The notes beneath the pieces are model-generated. The model saw only the letters and a list, made by a program, of their open reading frames with translations. It had not been told where the DNA came from and made no database searches. From Chthoniobacter sp. (GTDB lineage: Bacteria > Verrucomicrobiota > Verrucomicrobiia > Chthoniobacterales > Chthoniobacteraceae), in assembly GCA_021414005.1 (NCBI GenBank), contig JAIOPH010000002.1, positions 151,728 to 215,727 on the forward strand: 64,000 nucleotides of DNA, read 5' to 3'. The position numbers and the translations under genes are program-made. Shown piece by piece: positions 45,404 to 54,636 of the stretch (its first letter is position 1; every line of letters starts with the position of its first letter).

Positions 45404-46849
45404 ATGAGCCTGTCTTCCGAATTTCAGCGGCAGTTGACGCGGCGCGCGCTACTCGGCCGCAGTGCGTTCGGTCTTGGCGCGCTGGGTCTTTCCTCGTTGC
45501 TCCGGGAAAACCTCGTCGCGAGCACGCCCGCACCCAGCGCCGGCGGAGACCCGGCGGCGATCCTGCGCTTTGTCCCCAAAGCCAAGCGCATCATTTTTCT
45601 GTTCATGTCCGGCGGGCCATCGCAGCTCGACCTTTTCGATCCGAAGCCCCGCCTGAACGAGCTGAACGGCCAGCCGATGCCCGAGAGCATGGTAAAGAAC
45701 GAGCGCGTGGCCCAGCTCCAGGGCCAGCCGCTCAAGTGCATGGGCACGCGTTACAAGTTCGCGCGCTACGGCCAGTCGGGCGTGGACATTTCGGAATTGC
45801 TTCCCTGGACCGCACAGATGGCCGACGACATCACCGTCATTCGCTCGATGCAAACGGAGGCGATCAATCACGATCCGGCGGTCACTTTCATGCAAACGGG
45901 CAATGCGCAGCCGGGGCGGCCCGTCATAGGTTCATGGCTGTCCTACGGGCTGGGTAGCAACAACCGCGACCTGCCCGCTTTCGTCGTGCTCGTCTCCGGC
46001 ACCGGCACCGGCCAGAACCTGCACACGCGCTACTGGGGCAGCGGCTTCCTGCCGACCGTGCATCAGGGCGTGCAGTTTCGCTCGAAAGGCGATCCCGTCC
46101 TCTTTGTCTTCAACCCTCCCGGCATGAGCTCGGAAGTGCGGCGGCGCATTCTCGACGGCGTGCGCGACGTGAATCAGCAGAAGCTGGACGCCGTGGGTGA
46201 CCCCGAGATCGCCACACGCATCGAGCAGTACGAAATGGCTTATCGCATGCAGACCAGCGTGCCCGATCTGATGGACAGCTCGCAGGAACCGGCGAGCGTT
46301 TATGATCTCTACGGCGAGGAGGCGAAAACGCCCGGCACTTTCGCTGCCAACTGCCTGCTCGCACGCCGCCTCGCCGAGCGAGATGTGCGTTTCATCCAGC
46401 TCTATCATCGCGACTGGGATCACCACAACCAGTTACCCGAAGGCATCACCAAAGAGTGCCGTCAGGTAGATCGCGCCGGTTATGCACTCGTGCAGGATTT
46501 GAAACAGCGCGGCTTGCTCGACGACACGATCGTCATCTGGTCCGGCGAGTTTGGCCGCACGCCGATGTCGCAGAGCAACACGTCTTACGACACCTATGGT
46601 CGCGACCATCACATGAAGGCGTTCACGGCATGGGTTGCAGGCGGAGGTTTCAAGGCGGGCGGTCTTGTGGGTGAGACGGACGAACTGGGTTTCTCCGTCG
46701 TAAACGACCGGGTGCATGTCCACGATTTTCACGCGACTATTCTGCACCTCATGGGCATCGAACACACCCAGCTCACCTATCGCTCACAAGGCCGCGATTT
46801 CCGGCTGACGGATGTGCATGGCAAGCTGTTGCCGGACCTGCTCGCCTGA
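45404..46849 (+). CDS. DUF1501 family protein
   Basis: 481 aa. Twin-Arg-like start ([22 protein letters not shown]), then the DUF1501 pattern [66 protein letters not shown] and [19 protein letters not shown], resembling the sulfatase/alkaline-phosphatase fold with metal-binding D/H residues. Partner of the DUF1549/DUF1553 gene two bases upstream. Exported, substrate unknown. It appears to end the operon that begins with the MFS gene. Confidence 0.93.
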   Translation: MSLSSEFQRQLTRRALLGRSAFGLGALGLSSLLRENLVASTPAPSAGGDPAAILRFVPKAKRIIFLFMSGGPSQLDLFDPKPRLNELNGQPMPESMVKNERVAQLQGQPLKCMGTRYKFARYGQSGVDISELLPWTAQMADDITVIRSMQTEAINHDPAVTFMQTGNAQPGRPVIGSWLSYGLGSNNRDLPAFVVLVSGTGTGQNLHTRYWGSGFLPTVHQGVQFRSKGDPVLFVFNPPGMSSEVRRRILDGVRDVNQQKLDAVGDPEIATRIEQYEMAYRMQTSVPDLMDSSQEPASVYDLYGEEAKTPGTFAANCLLARRLAERDVRFIQLYHRDWDHHNQLPEGITKECRQVDRAGYALVQDLKQRGLLDDTIVIWSGEFGRTPMSQSNTSYDTYGRDHHMKAFTAWVAGGGFKAGGLVGETDELGFSVVNDRVHVHDFHATILHLMGIEHTQLTYRSQGRDFRLTDVHGKLLPDLLA

Positions 46850-47053
46850 CGCGACCAAGGGAATACGATCGCTTCGTTTAACAGCGTGTCTTTGGCCAAT
46901 TTACTGCATACGCTATTTTTCCACTCCCCCGTCCACCTCTGGCACAATTAAAACCCGATGACAAACCCCATAACCCACCCTTCCTTCGTCTTTCGCGCCG
47001 AGGCCAATCTCCGATCTTTTCGTGTCCCATCCGCGGGACGCGATAGCAAATTC

Positions 47054-48961
47054 ATGGCACGCATTAAACCAATCGCGTTGCTGAAAACCTTTGCTGGAGC
47101 GTTCGCCGCGATGTTGGCGGCGGTCGGAATCGCTGGAGCCGCGGAGCCCACCACTGTCGTCTGGTCACAGCATGACGTAACGTCGCCAAACGACATTTTG
47201 GGCGGTCCCGCCGGTTTGCTGCCCGGTTCCGCGAAGGCCGTTGACTCTTCGGCGACACTCAAAGGAATCGAATATACGTTATTACCCGCGGCAACCCTCG
47301 GCCTGAATTCGGGCGGTTTTCCCCTCGCCGATGTTGGCAGTCTGAGCGATGTCGCTCTGAACAGATTGTTTAGAAAAAGCGGTTACGGAGCGGGACCGAT
47401 TAGTTACACAATCACCGGGGCGACGCCCGGCCAGCAATATCGTGCACAGTTCTTCGTCCTCAATCAGGCCTGGCAAAAAGCGTCCACGTTGACGGTAACG
47501 CTCAATGGTGCGGCGTCCCCGGCTTGGGAAGTGGCCACTCGCGGCAAAGTTCCTGATACCGGACGGTTATTGGAGGCAAGGTGGACCCAGCCTCCGGGCG
47601 AAAACACGATCACCTTCACCATAACCAAAAGCCCCGGTGGCGAAGGTGTCCAACTGTCCGGCTTTGTCGTCCATGCCCTCGGCGCAGGTGTGGCTGATCC
47701 GTCCGAAAAGCGGGTCAAGATGCTCGGCGAGACGCCCGAACAGCGCGATGCCCGCATGCAATGGTGGCGCGACGCCAAATTCGGCATGTTCATCCATTGG
47801 GGCCTCTACTCCGTGACGGAGGGGGAATGGGGCGGCAAGACGGACTACGGCGAATGGATCATGTGCCATTGCAAGATTCCGGTGAAGGAATACGCGGCAC
47901 TGGCGGCTAAGTTCAACCCGGTGAAGTTCGACGCAAAGGCGTGGGTGCAGACCGCTAAGGACGCTGGGATGAAATATATCGTGATCACCGCGAAGCACCA
48001 CGATGGGTTCGCCATGTTCGGCTCGAAGGCCGATCCGTTTAACATCGTTGATGCCACGCCGTTCAAGCGCGACCCCTTGAAGGAACTGGCCGCCGAATGT
48101 GAGAATCAGGGGATCAAGCTGGGGTTCTATTATTCGCAAACTCAGGATTGGCATCAACCCGGCGGGGATGCGGTGTTGGGCCGTTGGGACCCTGCGCAGA
48201 ATGGCAGCTTCGACTCCTATCTGCAGAAGATCATTCTGCCCCATTTGAAGGAACTCATGACCAACTACGGGCCGGTCGCGGTGCTTTGGTGGGACACGCC
48301 CACGGGGTCCATGACTCCCGATCGCACAGACCAGATGAAGGCGATGCTCAAGCTGCAGCCCGGCATCATCACCAACAACCGTCTCGGCGGAAAAAACGCC
48401 GGCGATACCCAAACTCCCGAGCAGGAAATCCCCGCCAACGGCATCCCCGGCAAAGACTGGGAAACCTGCATGACCATGGGCAAGCACTGGGGATACAACA
48501 AGGAAGATAACCAGACGAAGTCGGCGACCGAACTGATTCGCATGTTGATCGACATCGTCAGTAAGGGTGGAAACTTTTTAATGAACGTGGGGCCGACCGG
48601 GGTGGGTGAGTTCCCCGAGCGCAATGTCCAGCGGCTGGCCGAGATCGGCCGGTGGATGAGAATCAACGGTGAGGCCATCCATGGCACCACACCCGGCCCA
48701 TTCCCCAAGGCGCCCGCCTGGGGCCGAGTCACGCAGAAACCGGGCAAGCTTTACCTACACGTCTTCGATTGGCCCAATGATGGAAAATTGGTCGTGCCTG
48801 GCCTGACCGCCAAGGTCAAGACTGCCTATCTGCTGGCGGGCACCAACCGTGTGGCACTAAATACCACGACCAACACCGGAGACGTAGAAGTGACCGTGCC
48901 CGCCCAGGCCCCCGACGCGGTTGCCACGGTCGTCGTGTTGGAAACCGACGCCAAGCCGTAA
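47054..48961 (+). CDS. GH29 alpha-L-fucosidase, secreted
   Basis: 635 aa from MARIKPIALLKTFAG, whose signal peptide ends near GAAEP (an ATG at 46958 would add 32 residues before it). An N-terminal beta-sandwich (about 25-210) precedes the GH29 barrel: WWRDAKFGMFIHWGLYS, YIVITAKHHDGFAMF, and the nucleophile Asp414 in VAVLWWDTP. GGNFLMNVGPTGVGEFP is the typical barrel end, followed by a C-terminal sandwich. It removes L-fucose from glycans, fitting the DUF5703/GH95-like enzyme and isomerase on the other side of the window. Preceded by a 200-bp intergenic region. Confidence 0.93.
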   Translation: MARIKPIALLKTFAGAFAAMLAAVGIAGAAEPTTVVWSQHDVTSPNDILGGPAGLLPGSAKAVDSSATLKGIEYTLLPAATLGLNSGGFPLADVGSLSDVALNRLFRKSGYGAGPISYTITGATPGQQYRAQFFVLNQAWQKASTLTVTLNGAASPAWEVATRGKVPDTGRLLEARWTQPPGENTITFTITKSPGGEGVQLSGFVVHALGAGVADPSEKRVKMLGETPEQRDARMQWWRDAKFGMFIHWGLYSVTEGEWGGKTDYGEWIMCHCKIPVKEYAALAAKFNPVKFDAKAWVQTAKDAGMKYIVITAKHHDGFAMFGSKADPFNIVDATPFKRDPLKELAAECENQGIKLGFYYSQTQDWHQPGGDAVLGRWDPAQNGSFDSYLQKIILPHLKELMTNYGPVAVLWWDTPTGSMTPDRTDQMKAMLKLQPGIITNNRLGGKNAGDTQTPEQEIPANGIPGKDWETCMTMGKHWGYNKEDNQTKSATELIRMLIDIVSKGGNFLMNVGPTGVGEFPERNVQRLAEIGRWMRINGEAIHGTTPGPFPKAPAWGRVTQKPGKLYLHVFDWPNDGKLVVPGLTAKVKTAYLLAGTNRVALNTTTNTGDVEVTVPAQAPDAVATVVVLETDAKP

Positions 48962-48999
48962 TACTTTTCACCCAACCTTAAAAAATTCCGCTTTTAACC

Positions 49000-50211
49000 A
49001 TGAACTACATTCGGCTCCTCGCCCTAGCCATGGCTTTGACCGCTTCCATGGCTTTCTGCCTTGCTGAAACGCCGACCGTCCAGTCCGACGTAGTCTTCGA
49101 TGATTTCGAAAGCGGCCGTTTTGACAAATGGGCCGTTGAGGGCGCGGCCTTTGAAAAGGGCCCGCTGGAAATCGAAGGACTGGATAGCCCGAGGGCAAAA
49201 GCCGGCTCCAATGCAGATGGGGAGAAGGTCTATTCCCCGGGCCACCAGGGGAAATACCTCGCTCATTCGGCGCCTGATCGAAACTACGGCCCGCAAGGCA
49301 AACTGACCAGCCAACCGTTTGCCATCGACCGCCACGCCTTGAAATTCCTGATCGGCGGCGGGTCGTCGCCATCCACCCGCATGGACCTACTGGTGGATGG
49401 GAAGGTCGTGCGCACCGCTTCGGGCGAGGCTCTCCACGGTGTGACGGAACGCGTATGGGACGTAACCGAATGGAAGGGCCGGCAAGGCGTACTCCAAATT
49501 GTGGACGCCGCTTCGGGTGGCTGGGGATATGTCGCAGTGGATAGGATCGTGCTGACCGACTCCCTGACTCCAGCCCCATGGGAGGAAGACCCCAAGGATT
49601 TCCTCACCCTGCGCACCGTCCAGCCGGGGAATCCCTGGAATAATAGCTGGGTGAAGGATCCCAACGCCAAACTCCTGTTGATGGGCGACTCCATCACCAG
49701 CGGTTGGAATGGCAGCGCTTTCAAGAAATTCTGCGCCAACCGCAGCTATGTCAATCTGGGCCGCAGCATGGAACAGGCGGCGCATCTCATGTGGCGGCTG
49801 GATAACATCGACTGCGAAGGTGCCCAGGCAAAGCTGATCGTGCTGATGATTGGCTCCAATGACGGCGCGTGCAATTTCTCTTCCCAGGACGTCGCCGCAG
49901 GGGTCGCCGGGGTGGTTGGTCGGCTGCGAACGAAGATGCCACAGGCCAAGATGCTGGTCATGTCCATCTTACCCCGTGGTAATGCCCCTAAAGACAAACA
50001 GCAGGCTTTCACCAAGATTAACCCGATCATTGCCAAGCTGGCCGACGGAAAGAATGTTTTCTATCTCGATATCTGCGAGAAGTATTTCCGTTCTGACGGG
50101 ACGGTTGACCAAGCACTGCTCGGCGACCTCGTTCACCCGACGGGCAAAGGCTACGAAATCTGGGCGGAAGCAATGGAACCGCTGTTCAAGAAGCTTTTGG
50201 ATGAAAACTAA
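49000..50211 (+). CDS. Secreted SGNH/GDSL esterase with N-terminal sandwich domain
   Basis: 403 aa, signal peptide ending near CLAET. N-terminal jelly-roll (about 30-195: FDDFESGRFDKWAVEGAAFEKGP, similar to domains in levanase-like proteins), then an SGNH hydrolase: block I LLLMGDSITSGW with Ser231, block III IGSND, block V DLVHPTGKGY with Asp376 and His379. Likely a carbohydrate O-acetylesterase. It is the last cargo gene, and its stop overlaps by four bases the stop of a truncated gene on the opposite strand. Confidence 0.9.
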   Translation: MNYIRLLALAMALTASMAFCLAETPTVQSDVVFDDFESGRFDKWAVEGAAFEKGPLEIEGLDSPRAKAGSNADGEKVYSPGHQGKYLAHSAPDRNYGPQGKLTSQPFAIDRHALKFLIGGGSSPSTRMDLLVDGKVVRTASGEALHGVTERVWDVTEWKGRQGVLQIVDAASGGWGYVAVDRIVLTDSLTPAPWEEDPKDFLTLRTVQPGNPWNNSWVKDPNAKLLLMGDSITSGWNGSAFKKFCANRSYVNLGRSMEQAAHLMWRLDNIDCEGAQAKLIVLMIGSNDGACNFSSQDVAAGVAGVVGRLRTKMPQAKMLVMSILPRGNAPKDKQQAFTKINPIIAKLADGKNVFYLDICEKYFRSDGTVDQALLGDLVHPTGKGYEIWAEAMEPLFKKLLDEN

Positions 50212-50579
50212 TAACTTCCACCACGCATTGGGTCAAATAGCTCTTGGTCCGGAAAATCCCGCCAAGCACCTCCAATGACTTTCGCAAATGTCGAGTCTTT
50301 GTCAGTGATGCTCACCGAACGTTTGATTTGCGCCAGCAACTTCGCTTTCCGAGCACCGCCTGGCTCTTCGGTGAACGCAGTGAAGTCGTCGGTGTTGTAG
50401 CCATCGCAACGCCCTTGGAGTTTTACCTTCTTGACTGGCCACGGACCTATGCACTGCACGACTCCGCCGCTGAGCATGAGAATGACAAAGCCCGCTTGAA
50501 CATGTCGCTCGAAATCGGGGTCACCGCCTCCGGTGGAGAAAGAATTGCTGAGGTGCGTGCACTCGTCGGCCATTGTCAT
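50208..50579 (-). pseudogene. Truncated nuclease-like N-terminal fragment of a larger protein
   Basis: 123 residues. VKLQGRCDGYNTDDFTAFTEE followed by KAKLLAQIKRSVSITDKDSTFAKVIGGAWRDF looks like a PD-(D/E)xK nuclease-type domain (Asp, then Gln-x-Lys), which in my knowledge usually opens very large NTPase-bearing defence-type proteins. Here it ends abruptly at DQELFDP plus a few unrelated residues, overlapping the SGNH gene stop, so the rest was probably lost when the cargo junction formed. Its start overlaps the upstream 52-aa gene as ATGA. It could instead be a genuine small protein. Confidence 0.5.
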
Positions 50580-50734
50580 GCCGCCTCCCGCCCGTGGAGG
50601 TTCTGCCGGATGACCGTCACGGCCATGATGTCGAAAATCGCACCGGGGTCTGTGTTGAGCTTGGGCTTGTTGAATGAAAGGGCCATCGTGATTTTGCAAG
50701 CGGTCCACCACGACGTGTCCGCATTGACGGTCAT
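50576..50734 (-). CDS. 52-aa hypothetical protein
   Basis: Reading leftwards from the ATG at 50734: MTVNADTSWWTACKITMAL, then FNKPKLNTDPGAIFDIMAVTVIRQ. It overlaps the genes on both sides by ATGA junctions, which supports translation. No family recognised. Confidence 0.5.
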   Translation of the reverse strand: MTVNADTSWWTACKITMALSFNKPKLNTDPGAIFDIMAVTVIRQNLHGREAA

Positions 50735-50877
50735 TTCTTCAACGTGCGCAGGAAGGCGACGCCATCGAATTTGCCTTGGCCTCCGCCGACCGCGCGCGCT
50801 TCAGCGAGTTCACGAGTCATGCGTGGGCGGGCTTTATCGGCGACTTTGCGATTCGATTTGTGCGCGGCGGTTTTCAT
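50731..50877 (-). CDS. 48-aa basic hypothetical protein
   Basis: Reading leftwards from the ATG at 50877: MKTAAHKSNRKVADKARPRM, then TRELAEARAVGGGQGKFDG. Strongly basic N-terminal half, possibly nucleic-acid binding or an antitoxin-like peptide. First gene of a three-gene overlapping minus-strand cluster, divergent from the primase gene. Confidence 0.5.
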   Translation of the reverse strand: MKTAAHKSNRKVADKARPRMTRELAEARAVGGGQGKFDGVAFLRTLKK

Positions 50878-50958
50878 TGGTGCGCAAGCGTATTGCGTGT
50901 GCATTAAAGGGGGAAGTTGTACGAATCGACGTTCATTTTTTGGAGGCGATCCTGCGAC

Positions 50959-50967
50959 TTATCCACA
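50959..50967 (+). promoter_or_regulatory. Perfect DnaA-box sequence
   Basis: TTATCCACA lies in the divergent promoter region upstream of the primase gene; TACAAT at 50991-50996 is a -10-like hexamer. A single box may be chance or may couple element expression to DnaA. Confidence 0.3.
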
Positions 50968-51060
50968 GCTTTGATGGAACGGACGCGTGGTACAATTCCC
51001 CGTGGAAATCAGCCGCGTATGTCGCGCGGCCATCCATGAACCTTCAGAGGAGGAATTGCC

Positions 51061-52089
51061 ATGTCCCGATTCGTGGACTTCAAGGCGGTGAAGGCCGCCG
51101 TCACCATGCTCCAGGTGCTCGAACACTACGGCCTTGCCGCAGGGTTCAATCGCTCGGGGAACAGCCTGAGCGGGCCTTGCCCGCTGCATCATGGAGAGAA
51201 CCGGAAGCAGTTTCGCGTCTCGCTGGAAAAGAACTGCTGGAATTGTTTCGGCACCTGCAAGGGTGGCGGAAACGTTCTGGATTTCGTCGCGCGCAAAGAG
51301 GGGTGTTCCCTTCGCGAAGCGGCGCTCGCGTTGTGCGACTGGTTTGAGTTGCCGACGCAGGAGAAGCCGGCGCGGCCCGCGAGGGACGCCGGAAAACCGC
51401 CCACGCCGGAGACCCCGCCCAAAGCGGAGTCCCGACCGAAGGCAGCGAAGGCGAAATCGCCGGGTGCCGAAGAAGACGGGCCGAACAAGCCGCTTGGCTT
51501 CGCGTTGCAGAATCTCGACCCCGAACATCCGTATCTGACGGAGCGCGGGTTGAGCGCGGAGACCATCGCGGAGTTTGGCCTCGGTTATTGCCACAAAGGC
51601 AGCATGACGGGGCGTATCGTCGTCCCGATTCACAACGCCGAAGGCCAGCTTGTCGCCTACGCGGGACGCTGGCCAGGCGTGCCGCCGGATGAGGACACGC
51701 CGAAATACAAATTGCCGCCGGGCTTTCGCAAAGCGCAGGAGGTTTTCAACCTCCACCGCGCGATGCGCGAGCTGCAGGACAAGCCGCTCTTTGTCGTCGA
51801 GGGATTCTTCGACTGCATCTGGCTGTGGCAACACGGCATTCGCCGCGTGGTCGCGCTGATGGGGAGCACGTTGTCGCCAGTGCAAGCGGCGCTGGTCCAG
51901 AGGGCGCTAACGCCGGATGGACGGATCGTCGTGATGCTCGATGAAGATGACGCGGGACGCGCCGGACGCGAGAAAGTCGTGAACCGGCTCGCGCTGCATT
52001 GTTTCGTGAGAACGCATGTGTTCACCCACGAAGGCCAGCAGCCCGATTCGCTCACGGCGGAGCAACTGGAGGAATTGCGGACGCCATGA
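51061..52089 (+). CDS. DnaG-type primase (CHC2 zinc finger and Toprim)
   Basis: 342 aa, short compared with chromosomal DnaG. CHC2-type zinc finger at about 40-70 (CPLHHG, then CWNCFGTCKGGGNVLDFVARKEG), a proline-rich linker, and a Toprim core with LFVVEGFFDCIW (Glu) and IVVMLDEDDAGR (DxD). No helicase-binding domain. It is typical of element-encoded primases that prime replication of transferred single strands. Strong ribosome site GAGGAGG 8 bases before the ATG. The stop overlaps the radC-like start by ATGA. Confidence 0.9.
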   Translation: MSRFVDFKAVKAAVTMLQVLEHYGLAAGFNRSGNSLSGPCPLHHGENRKQFRVSLEKNCWNCFGTCKGGGNVLDFVARKEGCSLREAALALCDWFELPTQEKPARPARDAGKPPTPETPPKAESRPKAAKAKSPGAEEDGPNKPLGFALQNLDPEHPYLTERGLSAETIAEFGLGYCHKGSMTGRIVVPIHNAEGQLVAYAGRWPGVPPDEDTPKYKLPPGFRKAQEVFNLHRAMRELQDKPLFVVEGFFDCIWLWQHGIRRVVALMGSTLSPVQAALVQRALTPDGRIVVMLDEDDAGRAGREKVVNRLALHCFVRTHVFTHEGQQPDSLTAEQLEELRTP

Positions 52090-52589
52090 ACCAGCTCGAT
52101 CTCTTCTCGTGGCGATCGCCACGAAGGAAGCGGGTACCGGTGCTCGGCGCGCATGAATGGAAGATCGTCTCGGTGCGGGAAACCGCACCCGATGCACTTC
52201 CCCAATGCGACATTCCGCAGCAGGCGGTGGATTATTGGCGGGCGCACATCGCCACGGCTCCCCACTTCAATCCTGACGTGGAGTGCCTGGCCGTCCTGCT
52301 GTTGAACGTGAAGATGCGGGTGCGCGGACATCACCTCGTTTCCATCGGTTCGCTCAACGAAACGGTGGCGCATCCGCGGGAGGTGTTCCGCGCGGCGGTG
52401 ATCGCCGCGGCTTACGCGGTGATCGTGATGCACAATCATCCCAGCGGTGATCCCACGCCTTCCCAGGCGGATCAGCAGATCACCCGCGTCTTCGCCGACG
52501 CCGGGCGCATCCTCCGCATCAACGTGACCGACCACATTATTGTCGGCCATGGACGGTATAGTTCCTTCCGAGAAGCGGGCCTCCTTTAG
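52086..52589 (+). CDS. RadC/JAMM-domain protein
   Basis: 167 aa. JAMM metalloprotease-like motif HNHPSGDPTPSQAD near residue 116 and VTDHIIVGHGRYSSFREAGLL at the C-terminus, the RadC (MPN-like) signature. It lacks the N-terminal HhH of full-length RadC, as in the short versions carried by plasmids and genomic islands. Co-translated with the primase; exact role on elements unknown. Confidence 0.9.
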   Translation: MNQLDLFSWRSPRRKRVPVLGAHEWKIVSVRETAPDALPQCDIPQQAVDYWRAHIATAPHFNPDVECLAVLLLNVKMRVRGHHLVSIGSLNETVAHPREVFRAAVIAAAYAVIVMHNHPSGDPTPSQADQQITRVFADAGRILRINVTDHIIVGHGRYSSFREAGLL

Positions 52590-52597
52590 CCCGCAAC

Positions 52598-52635
52598 CAA
52601 GACCCCGATCAGCGCAAGCTGGCCGGGGTCTTTTT
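52598..52635 (+). terminator. Rho-independent terminator after radC-like gene
   Basis: AAGACCCC pairs with GGGGTCTT around a 19-nt loop containing AGCGCAAGCT, followed by TTTCC. It starts 9 bases after the stop at 52589. Confidence 0.75.
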
Positions 52636-52707
52636 CCGCAAAAGATTTCCTTTTTGGCTGTCATCCCCGGGCATTTTCCGCTACGCATTTCCGCGGAGAA
52701 TTCACCC

Positions 52708-53914
52708 ATGAACCCCTTCGCCCGGCCCCTCCCAGTCGCCCTCCGACGGCATGGCGAAATTGTTGGCATCGTTTTGGGTACGCTCAACTTTCCCTTGGTG
52801 TACTATGCCGGGAGACTGGAAACGGCCTTCGTCAATGGGCCGGCAGCGATCTTTCTTCCCATCGTCATGTTGAGCGCGGCTGCGGGATTCCTTGGTTGTT
52901 CGACCGCAGACCCACGCCGCGCTCCCGAGATCGCCGGCGTGTCGCTCCGGGTGGGCGTCCGGGCCGGCATTGTCGCCTCGCTCATCAGCGGAGGGTTCGC
53001 TGTGCTCGCATCCACTTTTCATGCGTTCGGTTTCGGTTATCCGTCGAGCGTCGAGTTGGGGGCGAGCGTGCTCAGTGTGCTGTTCCTCGTTACCGACAGC
53101 GCGCCTCATCTTGCTGGCCATTCTGGCGCTGCCGCCGTCGCTTTTCTTCAGCCTGACTGGCGCGCTCCTGGCCGGGGCCGTGCAAGGTGGCGGGACGCCC
53201 GCCCATCATGGCCTGCGGCGTGCCGCGCCGCTGCGCACCGAGCGAGAGCCCGTATTCGTGGCTGCGCTGCTGCTCACTTTCATCTGCTACCTCTCGCCAC
53301 TGGCGATCTTCTTCAAGCCGGAGCCGAAACCGCCACCGGCACCGGTGGCCGTGGTCATCCCCTCCCCGCGACCCCCGTCCCCGCCGCCTACGACCACATC
53401 CGCCTTTGAGTCGGCGCGGGCGTCTCTCGCCGAGAGAGAACGGAGCAGGTCATCCATTTTGGCACCGGCACCGTCCGCGAGCGCGCCGCCGCCGCCTTCG
53501 TTCAGTCCCGAGGTCGAGGCGCTTCGTATGCAAAGCCTGCTGACCAAATTTCTCGCCGAGCACCATCGCAAATCTTCCAACGGCGACGTGGATGGAGTGG
53601 TGGCCGACTACGGCGCGAAGGTTGACCACTTCACCAATGGAGTGGTGTCGCGTGATTTCATCCGCAAGGACGAGCTGGAATATCACGCTCCCGGATCGCG
53701 CGTTACCGAAACCATGATCGGTCAGCCAAAGATCGAGCGCTCCGCCCCAGGCTCCTTCACGGCTACTTACAGTATCAACTATCATCGCATCCGTCCGGAT
53801 GGCCGGTGGACGAAGGGTGTTTCCGACATCGAACTCACGATCGGCATGAGCGACGATCAGCCGTACATCGTCCGCCAACGCGCCCTAAATCGAAACATCG
53901 AGAGAGGCCCCTGA
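52708..53914 (+). pseudogene. Frameshifted membrane protein with NTF2-like C-terminus
   Basis: Reading starts MNPFARPLPVALRRHGEIVG with several membrane helices and stays in frame to about 53100 (VLSVLFLVTDSA). The homologous continuation (RLILLAILALPPSLFFSLTGALLAGAV) is then in the +1 frame and runs to 53914 through a Pro-rich linker and an NTF2/SnoaL-like domain (LAEHHRKSSNGDVDGVVADYGAKVDHF...ATYSINYHRIRPDGRW). Each piece alone lacks either a sensible end or start. Either one base is inserted near 53095-53102 (mutation or sequencing error) or frameshifting is programmed. It is followed 3 bases later by another membrane protein gene. Confidence 0.6.
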
Positions 53915-53916
53915 CC

Positions 53917-54636
53917 ATGTTTGGACTATGGAAACGAAAACGGCCCGTCGTGATCAAATACGATCACTGGACGATGGAGCAGATCGAGTATTCGCCCGAG
54001 GAATTCTACAAGTCCATCGAGGACGAGTTTGCCGCCCGCTCGATACCGGGGCTGATGGTGGAGAGAATCATTCACAAGGAGGGTGGCGTTTTGTCGGCCA
54101 AGCGCACCTATCTGCGCATCCGGCGCGAACGTCTGGTGTTCGACGTGTGCTTCGCGTCCTTCGGAACCTTCTGGTTCATCTCGCGCCGCTACGCCGTCAT
54201 CCCGTTTATTCTCCGGGTGTGGGAGCTGTTCGTCACTTTGCTGGTGCTGGCAATGGTGGGTGGCTTTTACGTCAGCCTCTTTGGCTTTACTCTCGGTCTT
54301 TCACTCCTTGGAGCGTCCCTGCTCGGGTTGGTGTTACTCATGCGCAATCTGGTCGCCGAAGGATTGCATGACGTTGATCTGGCGTTGATTCAGCTCCCGG
54401 TCATCGGGTCGATTTACGAGTGTTACTTCCGGGCTGACAGTTACTATCGTCAGGATACCCGCTCGGCCTACGTCTCGATTGTGGATGTGATTCTCCGGGC
54501 GAAGATTGACGAGTTGTTCAGCGAAAAGGGGGCGAATCTCGTGGCCTACGAAGATCAGACCCCGGAGGTCCAACCAACCTTCATGGAGAAGATCATGATG
54601 CTCGTGCGCAGCCTGAAGAATAACCCAAGGGAATGA
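53917..54636 (+). CDS. Membrane protein of the second transfer-ATPase operon
   Basis: 239 aa from MFGLWKRKRPVVIKYDHW. Two central membrane helices (FILRVWELFVTLLVLAMVGGFYVSLFG and LGLSLLGASLLGLVLLM) flanked by charged cytoplasmic parts. No known family. The start is 3 bases after the frameshifted gene and the stop overlaps the next gene by ATGA, so it is probably a membrane partner for the large coupling ATPase. Confidence 0.8.
   Translation: MFGLWKRKRPVVIKYDHWTMEQIEYSPEEFYKSIEDEFAARSIPGLMVERIIHKEGGVLSAKRTYLRIRRERLVFDVCFASFGTFWFISRRYAVIPFILRVWELFVTLLVLAMVGGFYVSLFGFTLGLSLLGASLLGLVLLMRNLVAEGLHDVDLALIQLPVIGSIYECYFRADSYYRQDTRSAYVSIVDVILRAKIDELFSEKGANLVAYEDQTPEVQPTFMEKIMMLVRSLKNNPRE

Noticed and set aside
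46850..47053. Sigma-54 promoter (TGGCAC) before the fucosidase
   Set aside because: The GC element at -12 is missing; the match is limited to the -24 half.
53187..53543. Separate 118-aa plus-strand protein in the frameshifted region
   Set aside because: Third-frame shadow with Arg/Ser-rich composition; the membrane/NTF2-like reading continues in the other frame.
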